A stretch of DNA of 64,000 bases from Cudoniella acicularis. Taxonomy: Eukaryota > Ascomycota > Leotiomycetes > Helotiales > Helotiaceae. The stretch covers positions 1-64,000 of the forward strand of contig JAAMPI010000106.1 in the NCBI GenBank assembly GCA_013054445.1, written 5' to 3'. Shown here one piece after another: positions 32,557-43,589 of the stretch. How positions within the stretch are numbered: the stretch's first letter is position 1; every line of letters begins with the position of its first letter. The translations under genes were made by a program, and so were the position numbers. The notes under the pieces were generated by a model. It saw nothing but the letters and a program-made list of their open reading frames with translations. It was not told where the DNA came from and did no database searches.

Positions 32557-33689
32557 ATGTTTTCTCAGAAATCTAAGAAGAGAGCCAGATCAGGCTCAGC
32601 ATCTTCAACCGTACCCGCAACCGATGCTCCTATCGTCTTCACCTCCCCAGGACTTAAATCCGACACCCGGATTTTTGTATTCAAGCAAGAATTCCATGTT
32701 CACTCTATTGTCTTGAAGTTACACTCGGCTTATTTCCGCCAATTCCTGGATTCGCCAGATAAGACCGAAGGACCTGCTTCAGCGGTTTTCCATTACGAGT
32801 ACTCTACGGTCGTCGATGATGATGGCATATGGGGGCTTGAGCCTACCTTAAAAGTGAGCATTTCTAATCACCACATGGATTCATGGTAGCCGAGCATTTG
32901 CTAACAGACATAGGCTAAAGAGCCCACAGCTAAGGCAATTGCCAAAGCCCAAATTACCTCAATGGAGATAGAAAACTTTAGGATTCTCTTATGCGCAATG
33001 TACAATAGACCATACCAAATTGATGACACGGTCAGGCTCTTTGGGTTGGTACGCGTGGCAGATTTCTACAGAGCATTGCCAGTCGTCTCATCGACCCTTA
33101 CTGGAGCATTAGTCAACAGTCGTATTTTCCACCTCAAGACTGAGAATCTAATATCCAAGGATTTTAAAAGTCATTTTCAGCTCTGCGCTCCTCAAATCTT
33201 AGCCCTCGCCAAAAAGCTTCGTCATTCCGCCCTTTTTCGGGAGGCTTTCATACATGTCGTTTCGCTCTGGAGCAGCTTCGCGGATGAAAAGGATTTAGCA
33301 GCGCCCGTATTCAAAGAAGTATCGGTAGATTCAGCACTGAGACCTCTCATCGAAGTGGAATTTACAAAGCTGTGTAGGACTATCCTTCAGGCAGATAGGA
33401 GAATACTCTTATAGCTAGTAAGTACCGGTGGGATCCCCCTACACCGATCATGGTTGGTGATTCTTCGCGAAATGCAGAGTTTTACAGAGTCTGCCTGAAA
33501 AAAATAAAAGAGAAGAGATTGCCGAGCACGACATTGATGCACGAATTGGATGTTTTACTCAAAAACAACCTGGTTTTCGATCGGAGTGGGTCAGGATCTG
33601 GGGAGGCTGGTCCTTATAATCGCAGTTTTCTATGCGCCAACATTGCGGATGAAGATATGCCTTGGGATCCTAGTGAGACGGAATGGTAG
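32557..33689 (+). pseudogene. BTB/POZ-domain gene, copy 3 (nearly intact, one-base deletion)
   Basis: Exon 1 is 32557-32853 (99 codons), intron 32854-32913 (60 bp, CTAAC then ATAG), exon 2 32914-33689. The N-terminus is basic (SQKSKKRARSG). The BTB core follows: GLKSDTRIFVFKQEFHVHSI, LKLHSAYFRQFLDSPDKT and ILLCAMYNRPYQIDD. Frame is lost at 33409-33413 (TTA TAG); restoring one base in that T run continues SKYRWDPPTPIMVGDSSRNA to the family end FLCANIADEDMPWD and TAG at 33687-33689, total 357 residues. This is the most complete of the three copies and could be functional if the missing base is a sequence error. Copy order and orientation match copies 1 and 2. Confidence 0.75.
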
Positions 33690-34464
33690 TCACAGCATCT
33701 AGCATTCGTTGTGGGTTCTGGAGTTTGCTCTTCGGCTGTGTTGTTGGTCTCCGGCGCCAACTGCCAGAGATTGCTCGGGACTTGTGAAATTGTTTACGAA
33801 AGGGCGATCATTTCATGACGTAATGGGGTGGCATTTTGCCTCTCTTTGTATTCATAGGATAGGCAAGTCAGTGCCCAAAAAACCAAGTCGTTTTCTCCTC
33901 TGTTTCTCGATTAGTGGATGCCCTTCTCTCTTCTCGACTCGGGCAACAGGACAGCCTCCTTCCCATGTTTGCAGTACAAACCAATCTCTGTGATATCAGT
34001 TTTCCATTCTGAAATTAAGTCAAAGTAAGCTTCAATACAACAAAAGATCTCAGCACAGGAAGATGAAGACTCTCGGTGATTTTTTAAAGTCGTATCGAAA
34101 GCCGAGTTTACTTTCCCCGTCAGACAGAAGTATTGCTCCGTCGGGCGTTGACATGATTTGCTGTGGGTTTGGAAATGCGGTAGTGCGCATCAACTGTTTT
34201 TTGCTGTGTGATGCACATAGATAATAAAGTTAAGGGGGCCCCGCGAAACGGGAAAAATGGGTGCCTCAGGAATTATGGACTAGTGGCCGTTAGCGCTTCC
34301 CCACATTCAAAACATCCCTGCAAGAGCTTAGCTGATGCGTTGACAGCATTATCCCGCCTCCTCCATTTCAACCTTCAACCACTCAACTCACAACACAGAA
34401 CCCGTCCGTACAAAACATATTTTCGATGCTGGGGCACTCTACATAGCTCCAGTCCATATCCAAG
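33690..34464. other. Intergenic, no gene seen
   Basis: Marks the boundary between the accessory island and core genes. No supported exon; 34370-34460 is likely leader of the PQ-loop gene. Confidence 0.4.
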
Positions 34465-35604
34465 ATGGAATTTCTCAATATTCTGGCTTCAGACTTTGCG
34501 GCGGGCCGCTGCGAGAAGCTTCAGGATGTCAGCTACCTGAACCTCACACTGTCAATGTTAGTTGCTCCCGAACGCCATCAATATCATACCGGTATCTAAT
34601 GTCGATTGTAGCTTCATTCTCCTCGGAATATTAGTCTCCTACCTGCCTCAACATTACCGAATTATTACTCGCGGAACATCCGAGGGCATCTCTCCATATT
34701 TCATCCTTCTAGGCACCACTTCTGGAACATGCGCCTTCGCGAACATATTGGTTAGCCCGATTTCTAGGGCAGATGTGGCATGCTGCAAGACTATCAGCAC
34801 ATTTGAATGCCTTGCTGGGCTTCTGGGTATTGCACAAGTTGGAATACAGTGGTTCTGTTTTACTATTATGTGAGGCTTATTGGAATGCGGCACAGGGAAT
34901 CATTGCTAACATGGCGATTGCAGATTACTTCTTTTCCTAGTTTTCTTCCCACGAGGCCCTACTCTTCCGGATAACGAGTCTCGGAACCAACATACCTGGC
35001 AAACTGCTGTTGTGGTGGCATTTCTTTGTCTTCTTCATGGCTTGGTCGTCATACTCGTTAGCGCCGCCTTGATTCTTACACGTCCTAACTCCCTTGGCAC
35101 ATGGGCGAATGTACTTGGTATAAGCGCTACAATCTTGGCTGCGATACAATACCTTCCTCAAATATCAATGACATGGCATTTAGGGCATGTTGGGAGTTTG
35201 AGCATACCGATGATGCTCATTCAGACCCCGGGTAGTTTTGTATGGGCTGGAAGTCTTGCCGCAAGACTTGGTGTGGAAGGTTGGAGTACATGGGGTGTGT
35301 TTTTGGTTACTGGGTGTCTGCAAGGTTGCCTGTTGTTTATGGGTATCTCTTATGAGATCAAGGCCATGCGAGATAAGTCGAATGAGGAATTTGGAGTAGT
35401 AAGTCTAGTGTCAACTAGAAACTTGTCAGAACAGATACTAACCCTAGGCAGACTAACGCGAGGTGTGTCGTTGGATATCTGGGAGACCAGCAAGAAGCTG
35501 CGGAAACGGATGATGAAGGTGGTGCAAATGTGGAGGATGGAACAAGTGAAAGAAGTCCTCTCCTTAATGGGTCGCGAAAGTCGTCGCGCACTCCACCGTC
35601 CTAG
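34465..35604 (+). CDS. PQ-loop repeat membrane transporter, vacuolar type
   Basis: Four exons, 34465-34556, 34612-34869, 34924-35398 and 35452-35604, with introns of 53-55 bp, 978 nt, 325 residues. Two PQ-loop motifs are visible: LVSYLPQHYRIITRG with TSEGISPYFILLG, and AAIQYLPQISMTWHL with VGSLSIPMMLIQTPGSF. The protein has about seven hydrophobic spans. The C-terminal exon is acidic and contains ERSPLL, an acidic dileucine-type signal typical of vacuole-sorted proteins. PQ-loop proteins move cystine, basic amino acids or similar solutes across lysosomal/vacuolar membranes; this subfamily's substrate is not known to me. If the last intron were not removed, the frame would run past into unrelated sequence, so splicing into 35452 is preferred. 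Confidence 0.88.
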
Positions 35605-36090
35605 TAAGATATGTACTATGTATGCAATCAAGTGCTGGCTTGGAACACGTTCTTCATCACCATCATCTCGTCACCTTCTGGCTGTGTATTCGAAGTTTGT
35701 CTGAAATAAATTCAGTCTTCTGCAATCTTCGGGACAAGTCATTGTTTCACTTCAATTATTTTTCGAATATTGCTCATTAAGGAAAATCAGTTGCAATGCA
35801 GCATTCAGCTCAACCCACTCTCTTCCCTGGAGGTGATCAAATCGCCCATATCTCATTCATCAGGTATATTATACTTCCAGAAACACGCAGAACAAGCTCT
35901 CCAGGACACCAACCTCGCAAGTGCGCGCTCTCTTATTATCTGTCCTATATTTTCAATTTTTTTCATTGATTCTCCCACCATTTCAGCTACTTTTACCCAT
36001 CTTCTCACATTACCTCCTCACCTCGACCTCTCAAAAAATCAAGCCACGGCATATTCTCTTCACTCTAACTCTAGGCTACCCTTTCAACTC
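35605..36090. other. Convergent intergenic region
   Basis: Spacer between the 3' ends of the PQ-loop gene and the minus-strand putative secreted protein. Open frames on the plus strand here lack recognisable features. Confidence 0.35.
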
Positions 36091-36522
36091 TCACGCATTC
36101 CCAACAACCCTCTTGATTGGCAAGCCAATTCCACCACCATTTTCCGGAAAAGCCTTAGCGGTACTCTCCGGTGTAGCACAACTTGTCACTTCACCATCTG
36201 CCGCACTTTGGGTTGTCGCTCCAGCGGTAGGCAACAGATCAGTCAGCGAAATGAGAGCTGGAGCCGTTGAAATTGTTTCCGTTGGGTCGGAGTTGGGGGC
36301 CGTTGCTGTCACCACAATGGTCTTGGTGAGTGTGGTGTGGGAGGTTTTGCGATCGACATGGGAAGTTGGCGTCAGAGGTGCAGAAGCTGAGGTAGAGGTG
36401 GGACATGGGTGAGCGACGGCTTTCCACCTGGGCATGGTGGGAATAATTCTGGGGAGGATTCTTGGGAATGCCGTTGTGAGGGTTATGAGGATGAAGAGAA
36501 TATTGGTGGCTTGCAGGAACAT
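36091..36522 (-). CDS. Putative small secreted Thr-rich protein, 143 residues
   Basis: I do not recognise a family. ATG 36522-36520 is followed by a typical signal peptide (MFLQATNILFILITLTTAFP). The mature part is rich in Thr, Ser, Pro and Ala, suggesting O-glycosylation, with few Cys. The single exon ends at 36093-36091. An overlapping plus-strand open frame of similar size exists, but it lacks a better argument; the signal peptide tips the balance to this strand. Confidence 0.45.
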   Translation of the reverse strand: MFLQATNILFILITLTTAFPRILPRIIPTMPRWKAVAHPCPTSTSASAPLTPTSHVDRKTSHTTLTKTIVVTATAPNSDPTETISTAPALISLTDLLPTAGATTQSAADGEVTSCATPESTAKAFPENGGGIGLPIKRVVGNA

Positions 36523-36587
36523 CTTTGGATTTGTGGTCTTTCAATAAGTGAGCGAGTCAGAGGAAAAACTTGAGGTTTATGTCCGTA

Positions 36588-37324
36588 CTAACTCCTTCGA
36601 CGAAACAAAGGAGGAAATCCCTCGATCTTAAATTCCTCTCCACCCTCCCCCACATATGACAAGTACTCACTCGAACCAAAAGAATAATTACTACCCACCC
36701 CCTCCCCTTCACCGCAAGAACCCGCTCTTTCCCCTATCAGGGGGCCAAATGTAATCTTACATCGTCGAACAATGTCCCCTCAACACATGTCAAATCAATG
36801 ACAAAAACGCAGAATACGAGCATAACAAACACACTACCTGCTTTCCTCATCATGAGCAGAGCACAAAGTATGCTCAGATCACCGTTTCTCCTCAAGATCT
36901 AAGGTCCAGAAACTCGGGAGGAATGCTAAGGGAAGTCACACGCCCTTCTTGCAGGTACGATTCACTGTCACACGCAAGGTTGATCGTGTTACTAGTGGTC
37001 GATCTACAAGTAACACGTTGATCTACAGTCAGGGAAATGGAAAAAAAAAATACGGCGTTACACGCAAATGGCTACCTTGCCGTTTCTAGAAGTGAAGTCC
37101 ATGATCTGTTGGAACATTGGGTAGTTCTGCTTGTTTGTTTGTTGGGTCGTGTAATGGAAAAGTGGGAAATGCTCCGGTGGTTGGGTGGGAATGGGGAGGT
37201 TCTGAGAGGCGATTGGAGAATTGGGTGATCGATTGTAAACGGGAAGGTAGTACGGGTTGATTTCTTGGATCTGTGGGGTACGAGGTGGTCTTGGGCTGGT
37301 GGGCATGGGAGGGAGCCCTCCCAT
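36588..37324 (-). CDS. Spliced hypothetical gene, Pro-rich N-terminus (structure tentative)
   Basis: Three protein-like blocks lie in order on the minus strand. First, from ATG 37324, a Pro-rich block (MGGLPPMPTSPRPPRTPQ ... QIMDFTSRN). Second, at about 37013-36900, QRVTCRSTTSNTINLACDSE with SYLQEGRVTSLSIPPEFLDL. Third, a C-terminal block ending at TAG 36590-36588 that includes RCKITFGPLIGERAGSCGEG and SNYSFGSSEYLSYVGEGGEE. Block 1 to 2 can be joined over an intron ending CTGACTGTAG near 37015. The join to block 3 is unclear. I know no family; the Cys/Ser/Thr composition of block 2 would fit an extracellular or membrane-attached protein. Confidence 0.35.
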
Positions 37325-40300
37325 GGCCTTGGTGGTGAGGGGAGGGCTTGTTGGTACGGAATGGGAGATTTATTGTGGTTGGGATTTTGTGGAGGGATGA
37401 TGTCACGGTTTGTGAGGTATAAAATGGATCTAGAAGAATTCTGGGCTAAATAGGGGATTAAGACTTAAAAGGAGTTTAGTGGTTCTGGAATAGAATTTCA
37501 GGCAGCTTGATCCGAGTATTCTTGGAGGGATATCTGTCTAAAAATCTTTGTTCACCCACCTTGGCACTGATCGGAAAGGACGACTACTTAAGAGTACACC
37601 TAACTTCCTAAGCCTCTCTCTGCACTCGCAGCGGAGTTCGTTCTAGTTGCTTTATGAAATGGCCTTCCAGTCTCCAACTATACCGACTGCCTCCTCTGGA
37701 TCTCACCGCTGAATATTAATATAATCTGCAATGTGCTTCACTTTCTATTCTGCCATAATTGAAGTCATCAACCAGCTTGAGAACTTAAATAGTACTTGTA
37801 CCTTTGGTAGCAGAGTATACAATATGACAACAAGACCTTGCTTTGACAGCAGAAGGTGTGTGTGAACGGATTTATTTGGATGTGCTGAGAGGAAGGAGAG
37901 AACTTGAAGAGTAGTTCATTTAAATCGCAGAACCTCTACTGTACTCACGACAAGGACTCCGCAGCTTTCCCCAGAAAAGAGAGGGCACAGAAGCGAATCA
38001 AGAGACAAAACTCCATTGGCATTACCATAAAGTCGCTGTTTTGTTGCACAGTCATACACAACATTTCAAGTTCTACTAGGATCAAATGGACTTTTATAGT
38101 CCAGTTTGTCTTGACCCCAGCACTGAGCAAGACTTTTCTTCCAGTGAATCATTGTGCTCTTTGGATTTTGGATTGAATTACCCTGCTCCACACAAAAGCT
38201 ATCGAGTCTATAAATTCAACCTCTCCTCCTCTCACTCTTCCCTAAGACCTAACCAGAGAGACTCAACCATTACTACGTGTGATGATGACGAGGCGTCCAA
38301 CCTCACTCAGTCGCACCGCTAGCTAAGAAGCCTAGGCTATTTGTTTCGAGCAAATGACTCAAACTACGAACTCCCATGTCTTTAGATTTGGATATTACGG
38401 TTATTTTGAGAATACTTCGGGAAGCGTAGTAGATGAAAGAAAGCTTTTAACAACTGAACGAGTAACTTCTTGACAGCATGTTCTGTAATGGATAGCACTA
38501 CCCTACCCCGCGAATGAAAACGAATTTGCCTCTGGCAAATGTCTCCCACAGCGCACTGAGGACACAGGCAGCCACAGCTCCACTACTGATAGCAATCGCA
38601 CGCATTTCGCAGCTGTTGGTCCCCCTTTTCTTGTTGGTGTAAAAGTTAACGTATGTGCCCGCCGCATGACTTCTTATACAAGCTGTATTGAGCAATTAAA
38701 ATTATTCAATACTTTGCCCGACCTTGCTCAGTCTGCTGCTCTGTGCTAGTATAAATTCACTTGCAATATCCAAATCCCGCCAATCTCTCCCCAACGCGAC
38801 TTTCTTTCAATCGCGGCTCATCTACGGCTGAAACCCCACCTCTTCCCTCTCTACCTATAAATATTCAATTAAACAAATATTCCCCAACACAAAAAAAAAA
38901 GCTCAACTCTGAGTCTTAAATACACTAGTAATTACACAAGACAACATTACAATAGGCGTCCGCAACGACAGTAAACCAGCGACAACCTGGCTCTTACATA
39001 GCGACAACTCGATCTTCTGTGTTTAAAACATGCGACAACGTAGCCATGGTCTAGCGACACAATCGACGCTGCCCTTACAACATAACACCAGATGAGGGCA
39101 AGAAGATGTAGCTCCACTGTAACTACAGAAGAATCGACCGGGTGGAGTGAACTTTTGCTATCTTGAAGTAAAACAAGGTTGTTTTTGGGATATGATTTTT
39201 TTGGTATTTTGAGGTTAAGCGACGGAACGACAAGGATACACCGAGCAAGAACGAATTCTTGTTAGGGGAGAGGGCAAAATACGAGAAAATACGAAAGGGT
39301 TGTGTTTTAGGCTTTAACATCATTAGAGATCAAGTGGACTGCACAGGGAAAGGTACCACAGAAACAGAGAGTCTACTACTTGAATACCAAGAAACTAACT
39401 ATGATTTATTTGGTGGGAGGATATATATTATAGTAACCTTGCAGAGGCAACGAAAGCGAGTGTGGTCATCCCAACCAACATGCAATACCGAGCTTGTCTT
39501 CCATTTGGCTGCTAGAAAGATGAATAGCGAGTGCTGAACATGTGTTGGTGTTCTCCATGAAGCGCTTTTGATCAAAGGAGAGCTATAGCAAATAAACAAA
39601 CGCTGGCAACTTTGCCACCCGCCCCTGCCAAAATATTCTATAATCATCAGTACCGAATAAACGTACGAACGACTTCTCAACAACAAGCAGATATAATCGA
39701 CAGCACTTCGATGCATTGGTACATATTTCTTTCGTAATCTCTCGACTGCTAACCAAAGATAGCGGGAGATAGCGTCGAAGAGTAATATTTCAGCCGTCAA
39801 CCCCCACACTCGCCAGCTATTCCATCCACTTAGGCCCGACTAGCAAGCTAGAACAGAGTGCGAAAAAAGTGGCCGAGAATTGGTTTTGGAGTTCGCTTGT
39901 CAATGCCTCCTTGCTCTTTGATCTCAGTTTGGAGCTCAAATTTATGACGTTATTGCTCTGCCGGTTTAGTGAAGGAATCCGTTTGTGAATGGGTAAGGTG
40001 GAGAGAGTAAGAGTCATCTCGAAGATGTTTAGTGAATTTCTCAGGGCTCGACTTCAGTCTCCCTTCTGATCTCATCCTCCTCCTGACGCTCCAGTTCATA
40101 CTGCTTTTTGCCACAAATTATCTTGGCGGCGCAAGAGGGTGCGAATTCCCTACCCGAAATGCAGGCCCAGTAAGTACTTCATAATTTGCGGGAATTGCGA
40201 ATTCCAATTCCCTTCTTACTTCAAAGAAGACAAGTACTATTTCCTGGTTCGATGTGAATTATGAACTTAGCAAAGTTGTATTGACAGAATATCTTCAATT

Positions 40301-41113
40301 CGTAGAAAGTTTGTACATAATCACGTAACTCCTTCCTCAATCTTTCAATCTCAAGATCCTCTTATGTCGATCGCTTCCAAAGAGACTTCTCCCAATGAAC
40401 GTCCGCGATATATACCCCAGCCCGTGTATTCAGGACACAAAAGCAGTTCAATCTTTTGTCTGATCCAGTCTGCCCTCCTTTGAAAACCGAATTTAAACAG
40501 AAAGGAGCAAGCGGGATTCACTAGAATTTTATGGCAAAAACGAGAACTGAAGCGGGCAAGAGTCTCGTTTTGGCACTTGCCAAGCATACCGCGCCCTTTC
40601 AATAGTAAGCCTTAGAGGAAAGTGACGATTTCAGAGAGAAACTCTTATCTCGCGAAGCAAAAACAGGATAATTAGGATCATTGTTTCCCCAATAGTCCTG
40701 GGGCTTTGTTACTGCGACCACCACCACCTCCAATTCAACCTATCACAAGCTCGAAATGTCGTGAAGAGTGGTATCGTGATAGAACAGAATCTGAGAATTC
40801 CGGTTTTCCATTTCTTGACTCCCAAACGCGAAAATCGAGACCATTGTAATGTACAAATATGCAGTGAAAAGGAAAGCCTGATATCATCCCATCCATCTAT
40901 CGTATCACTGAGAAACTTGATTCCAACCCCATTCTTCCTTCCGATCGGCCAGAAAATACACGTGTAGAAGTATGAGTTCGCGCCAGGTCAAAGTACAATT
41001 TTCGGAGGTTTCGATTGAGAGACGTGCAGGTCGTGATACAAGAGCAATCTGAAAGAGAAGAACTCTGGATGTGCATCAAATAGGGTAATTCGAGACCAAA
41101 GGTGACAGATCCA
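37325..41113. other. Gene-poor stretch, 3.8 kb
   Basis: No convincing exon on either strand. GCGACAAC occurs at 38979-38986, 39001-39008 and 39032-39039. A plus-strand open stretch at 38086-38322 is Ser-rich without domain support. Confidence 0.4.
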
Positions 41114-41923
41114 TTACACTTGTTCGGCGCCCCAACCGCCATCAGCTTCTCTATTTTAAGCAAATACGTCAGCAGATCTTCTTGAAGCGCGGGGAGTTGG
41201 GGATGGAAACAAGCTTGCAGAGCCAGATTTCGGGGGAAATATATTACCTCATATTTTGAGGAGGCTCGATCGATGGGATGAATTCAAGGATGACATATGC
41301 AACTCCTACGAGAGCAATCGCTCCGCCGAAAATACTTGTCGTAGTGCTAGGTCCGATGAGAATACAGCCGACAAAGATGTAAACTACCCCAAGTCAGCCA
41401 TCATTCACTTGAAAAGGTAAAAGGGGTCGACGAACAGATTCCGCGCCCAATGAACGAAAATAGGAAAGACGCATATCTAGACAACTGAGGAGGTATTTGG
41501 AATTCTAGCGCCGAGTATCAGTATTTGTGGATTTGAAAGGGGGTTCGGAGCTTCTGCGAAGGACTGACCAAGTAGCACGGTAACTAAATTACAACGTCAG
41601 TCAAATTCGAATATTGGAAGGGCGCAGAACTTACTAGCACCAAAGAGTGCAACGTAAAGGCCAACCATGAGTTTACCGCTTGGATTTGATTAATTGGAAG
41701 CTTCGTAGCCAGGCGTCGCAGGCAACTTACAACATAAACGGGAAGATATGCCATAATCCGCTGAAGATCATAAACGCGCCCACGCCCAAGTTAACCAGTC
41801 GGCTGCGATAAAACCCCGTTAGCAGATGACGTAAATATGGAAGTGTGTGCAATTGCGGAGAGTGTGGTCTGTGAGCGCAATGCAATGGGAAGGCTCTACT
41901 CACAAAGCATCGGAGAAGTCCAT
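41114..41923 (-). CDS. TVP15: Golgi membrane protein Tvp15 (COPI-associated family)
   Basis: Seven exons on the minus strand: 41923-41904, 41802-41731, 41678-41635, 41583-41569, 41504-41436, 41383-41248 and 41150-41114. The total is 393 nt and 130 residues; yeast Tvp15 is slightly longer. Frame is kept across all six introns (51-101 bp). The product starts MDFSDAFRLVNLGVGAFMIF and contains LEFQIPPQLSRYASFLFSFI, the FIGRGIFYIFVG span and the tail EFIPSIEPPQNMREADGGWG. These are Tvp15 signatures. It has four membrane spans and localises to late Golgi compartments with other Tvp proteins; yeast Tvp15 associates with Tvp23 and Yip-family proteins. Exon 4 is only 15 nt. No single open stretch reveals this gene, so it is easily missed. 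Confidence 0.9.
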
Positions 41924-42215
41924 GACGGCGGATTGAGATGGTGCGAATAACCTCGAGGAGAACTGCGATCCAGGTAATTTCAGTCTCTGCAAATCGCAAA
42001 GTCGTGAAGTTGAGTTGATGGAGGGTTTCAAAAGCTGCCAAGGAGAAGTTGGAAGTTGTGTCCCTTTGCGAAAAATGGCGACGCTACGTAGGAAACCAGC
42101 ACAGCTCGGGTTCAAGCAGGGATGACACGCGCACGCTACGCCGCAAAGGGACAAGCTTTAACATTGACGACGACAGCGAACGACATGACATCTAACGACA
42201 ACCATTTGCACTCAC

Positions 42216-42671
42216 CTAGATTAAACCCGCTCGTTCAAGATCGATCTCCAGGCTGCTTCTGTATCGGTACACCGGAAAAGCAACAAACCTCTGGCCATCA
42301 AGGCTGTTGAGAAGGTCAGAATTTGGTTGCCTACTGCCACGCGTTCATTGACTCAGAGACACTTACATGACCGCACGAGGAACAGGAGCTGGCGGAGCAG
42401 CACTCACACTGCCACCAGAACCACCCCACACACCAAGACTGTCACGCTCGATTGAGCCAAGCTCAATCCCCTCCATCTCTCTGCTGCGTTTCTTGACGCA
42501 GTATTTAATGGCAAAAATAATGCCCCACAACAGGCAAAGCACCGCGAAACAAATGCCCAAAAGGGGCCAAGCACTACCCTCCGAATCTAAAAGAGTTGGT
42601 ATTAGAATCATTTCTTTTGTAAGTGAGTCTTGTTGGTTGTACTTACAGGGGTTACCAAGATCTACAGACAT
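42216..42671 (-). CDS. Small single-span membrane protein, about 110 residues
   Basis: I do not recognise a family. Exon 1 is 42671-42647 and exon 2 starts at 42586, joined over a 60-bp GTAAGT..TTTTAG intron. One strong span follows (WPLLGICFAVLCLLWGIIFA) with a basic KYCVKKRSR stop-transfer and a Ser/Gly/Pro tail. Exon 2 either ends at TAA 42365-42363 (81 residues) or splices at GTAAGT (42366) to a third exon 42303-42216 that keeps frame and ends TAG. The latter is drawn because donor, branch and acceptor are all good. N-terminus outside, tail in cytosol is likely. Confidence 0.45.
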
Positions 42672-43589
42672 TATGAATGATTTAAGTTCGTTCGGAGAGT
42701 TTGTTGCTTGCTGCGGGTGGTGTTGCTGTGGACGTTGTGTGTGAAGAGAAGAGAAGGAACTTGGAGGAGGAGAAGTATTCAAGGGAGTAGGTCGATCTGT
42801 TCTTAAGCACCAGTGAATAGGTTTCGAAGGTGAGGGGTTGTTCGGATTGCAAAAGTGAGAGCGTAAATTCACTTGATAGCAGTATCCAGATTGACAGCAG
42901 CATCAAGATTGTCTCTAAACTGTTATTTACTATCTTCTAGCGAAATTTCAGATTAAAAGGTAAAGGAATTACATATTTGTCTAATAGTTACAATTTGCTT
43001 TTATCTCGTTCGTTCAAGTATCAGTTTGTTTTCCTCTGCATATAACTCTTTTAGTTGAAGTATCTAGTTTGTAGCAAGTGCATCTCTTTTGCTAAAGTCT
43101 TTTTTTCTACAAATGACCATCTAACTATGTGAATATCACTTATTGTGGATACCCCTTCTTCTGCTGTGACTGGCAAGTTGTCACTGTATAGTTCTTGTGT
43201 CAACTCTACTCAAGTTCATGGAAATTTTTCACGAGGCTGTGCTAAAGCCACTATTAGATGTTGATGTTGTTAATATCTCTATTTATCGCTATTGCAAGAA
43301 AGTGTCCCTGGTGCAGATAAACGGCAACCAGGACCCTTTTTTTTTTATCACATGCCTCCTTTTAAGAATATACATGCACCGAGGGATGTAGTGGCTTAGT
43401 CCAGATCTTTCGAAACTTCAATTTAGGAGTGTTGTGATTTGCGTCTTGAAAAAGAATTTGTCTTGGAAAGACTTCAAAAAGCAACATACAGAAGCAATTC
43501 AAACTCAAATTCTGTAAAAGACTGGATTTGAAGAATACGTAACAGACTAAACTTGGGCTCAATTGGATTCGTGTCTAACCTAAGTAGTC
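42672..43589. other. AT-rich intergenic region
   Basis: Upstream of the small membrane protein and downstream of the oxidase. Low-complexity AT-rich DNA at 42950-43400; no supported exon. Confidence 0.4.

Noticed and set aside
33409..33413. Programmed frameshifting in BTB copies
   Set aside because: Shift sites differ between copies and no slippery heptamer or common structure is shared.
35921..36412. 163-codon plus-strand frame with a hydrophobic start
   Set aside because: It overlaps the minus-strand protein that has a better signal peptide; its composition fits an antisense shadow.
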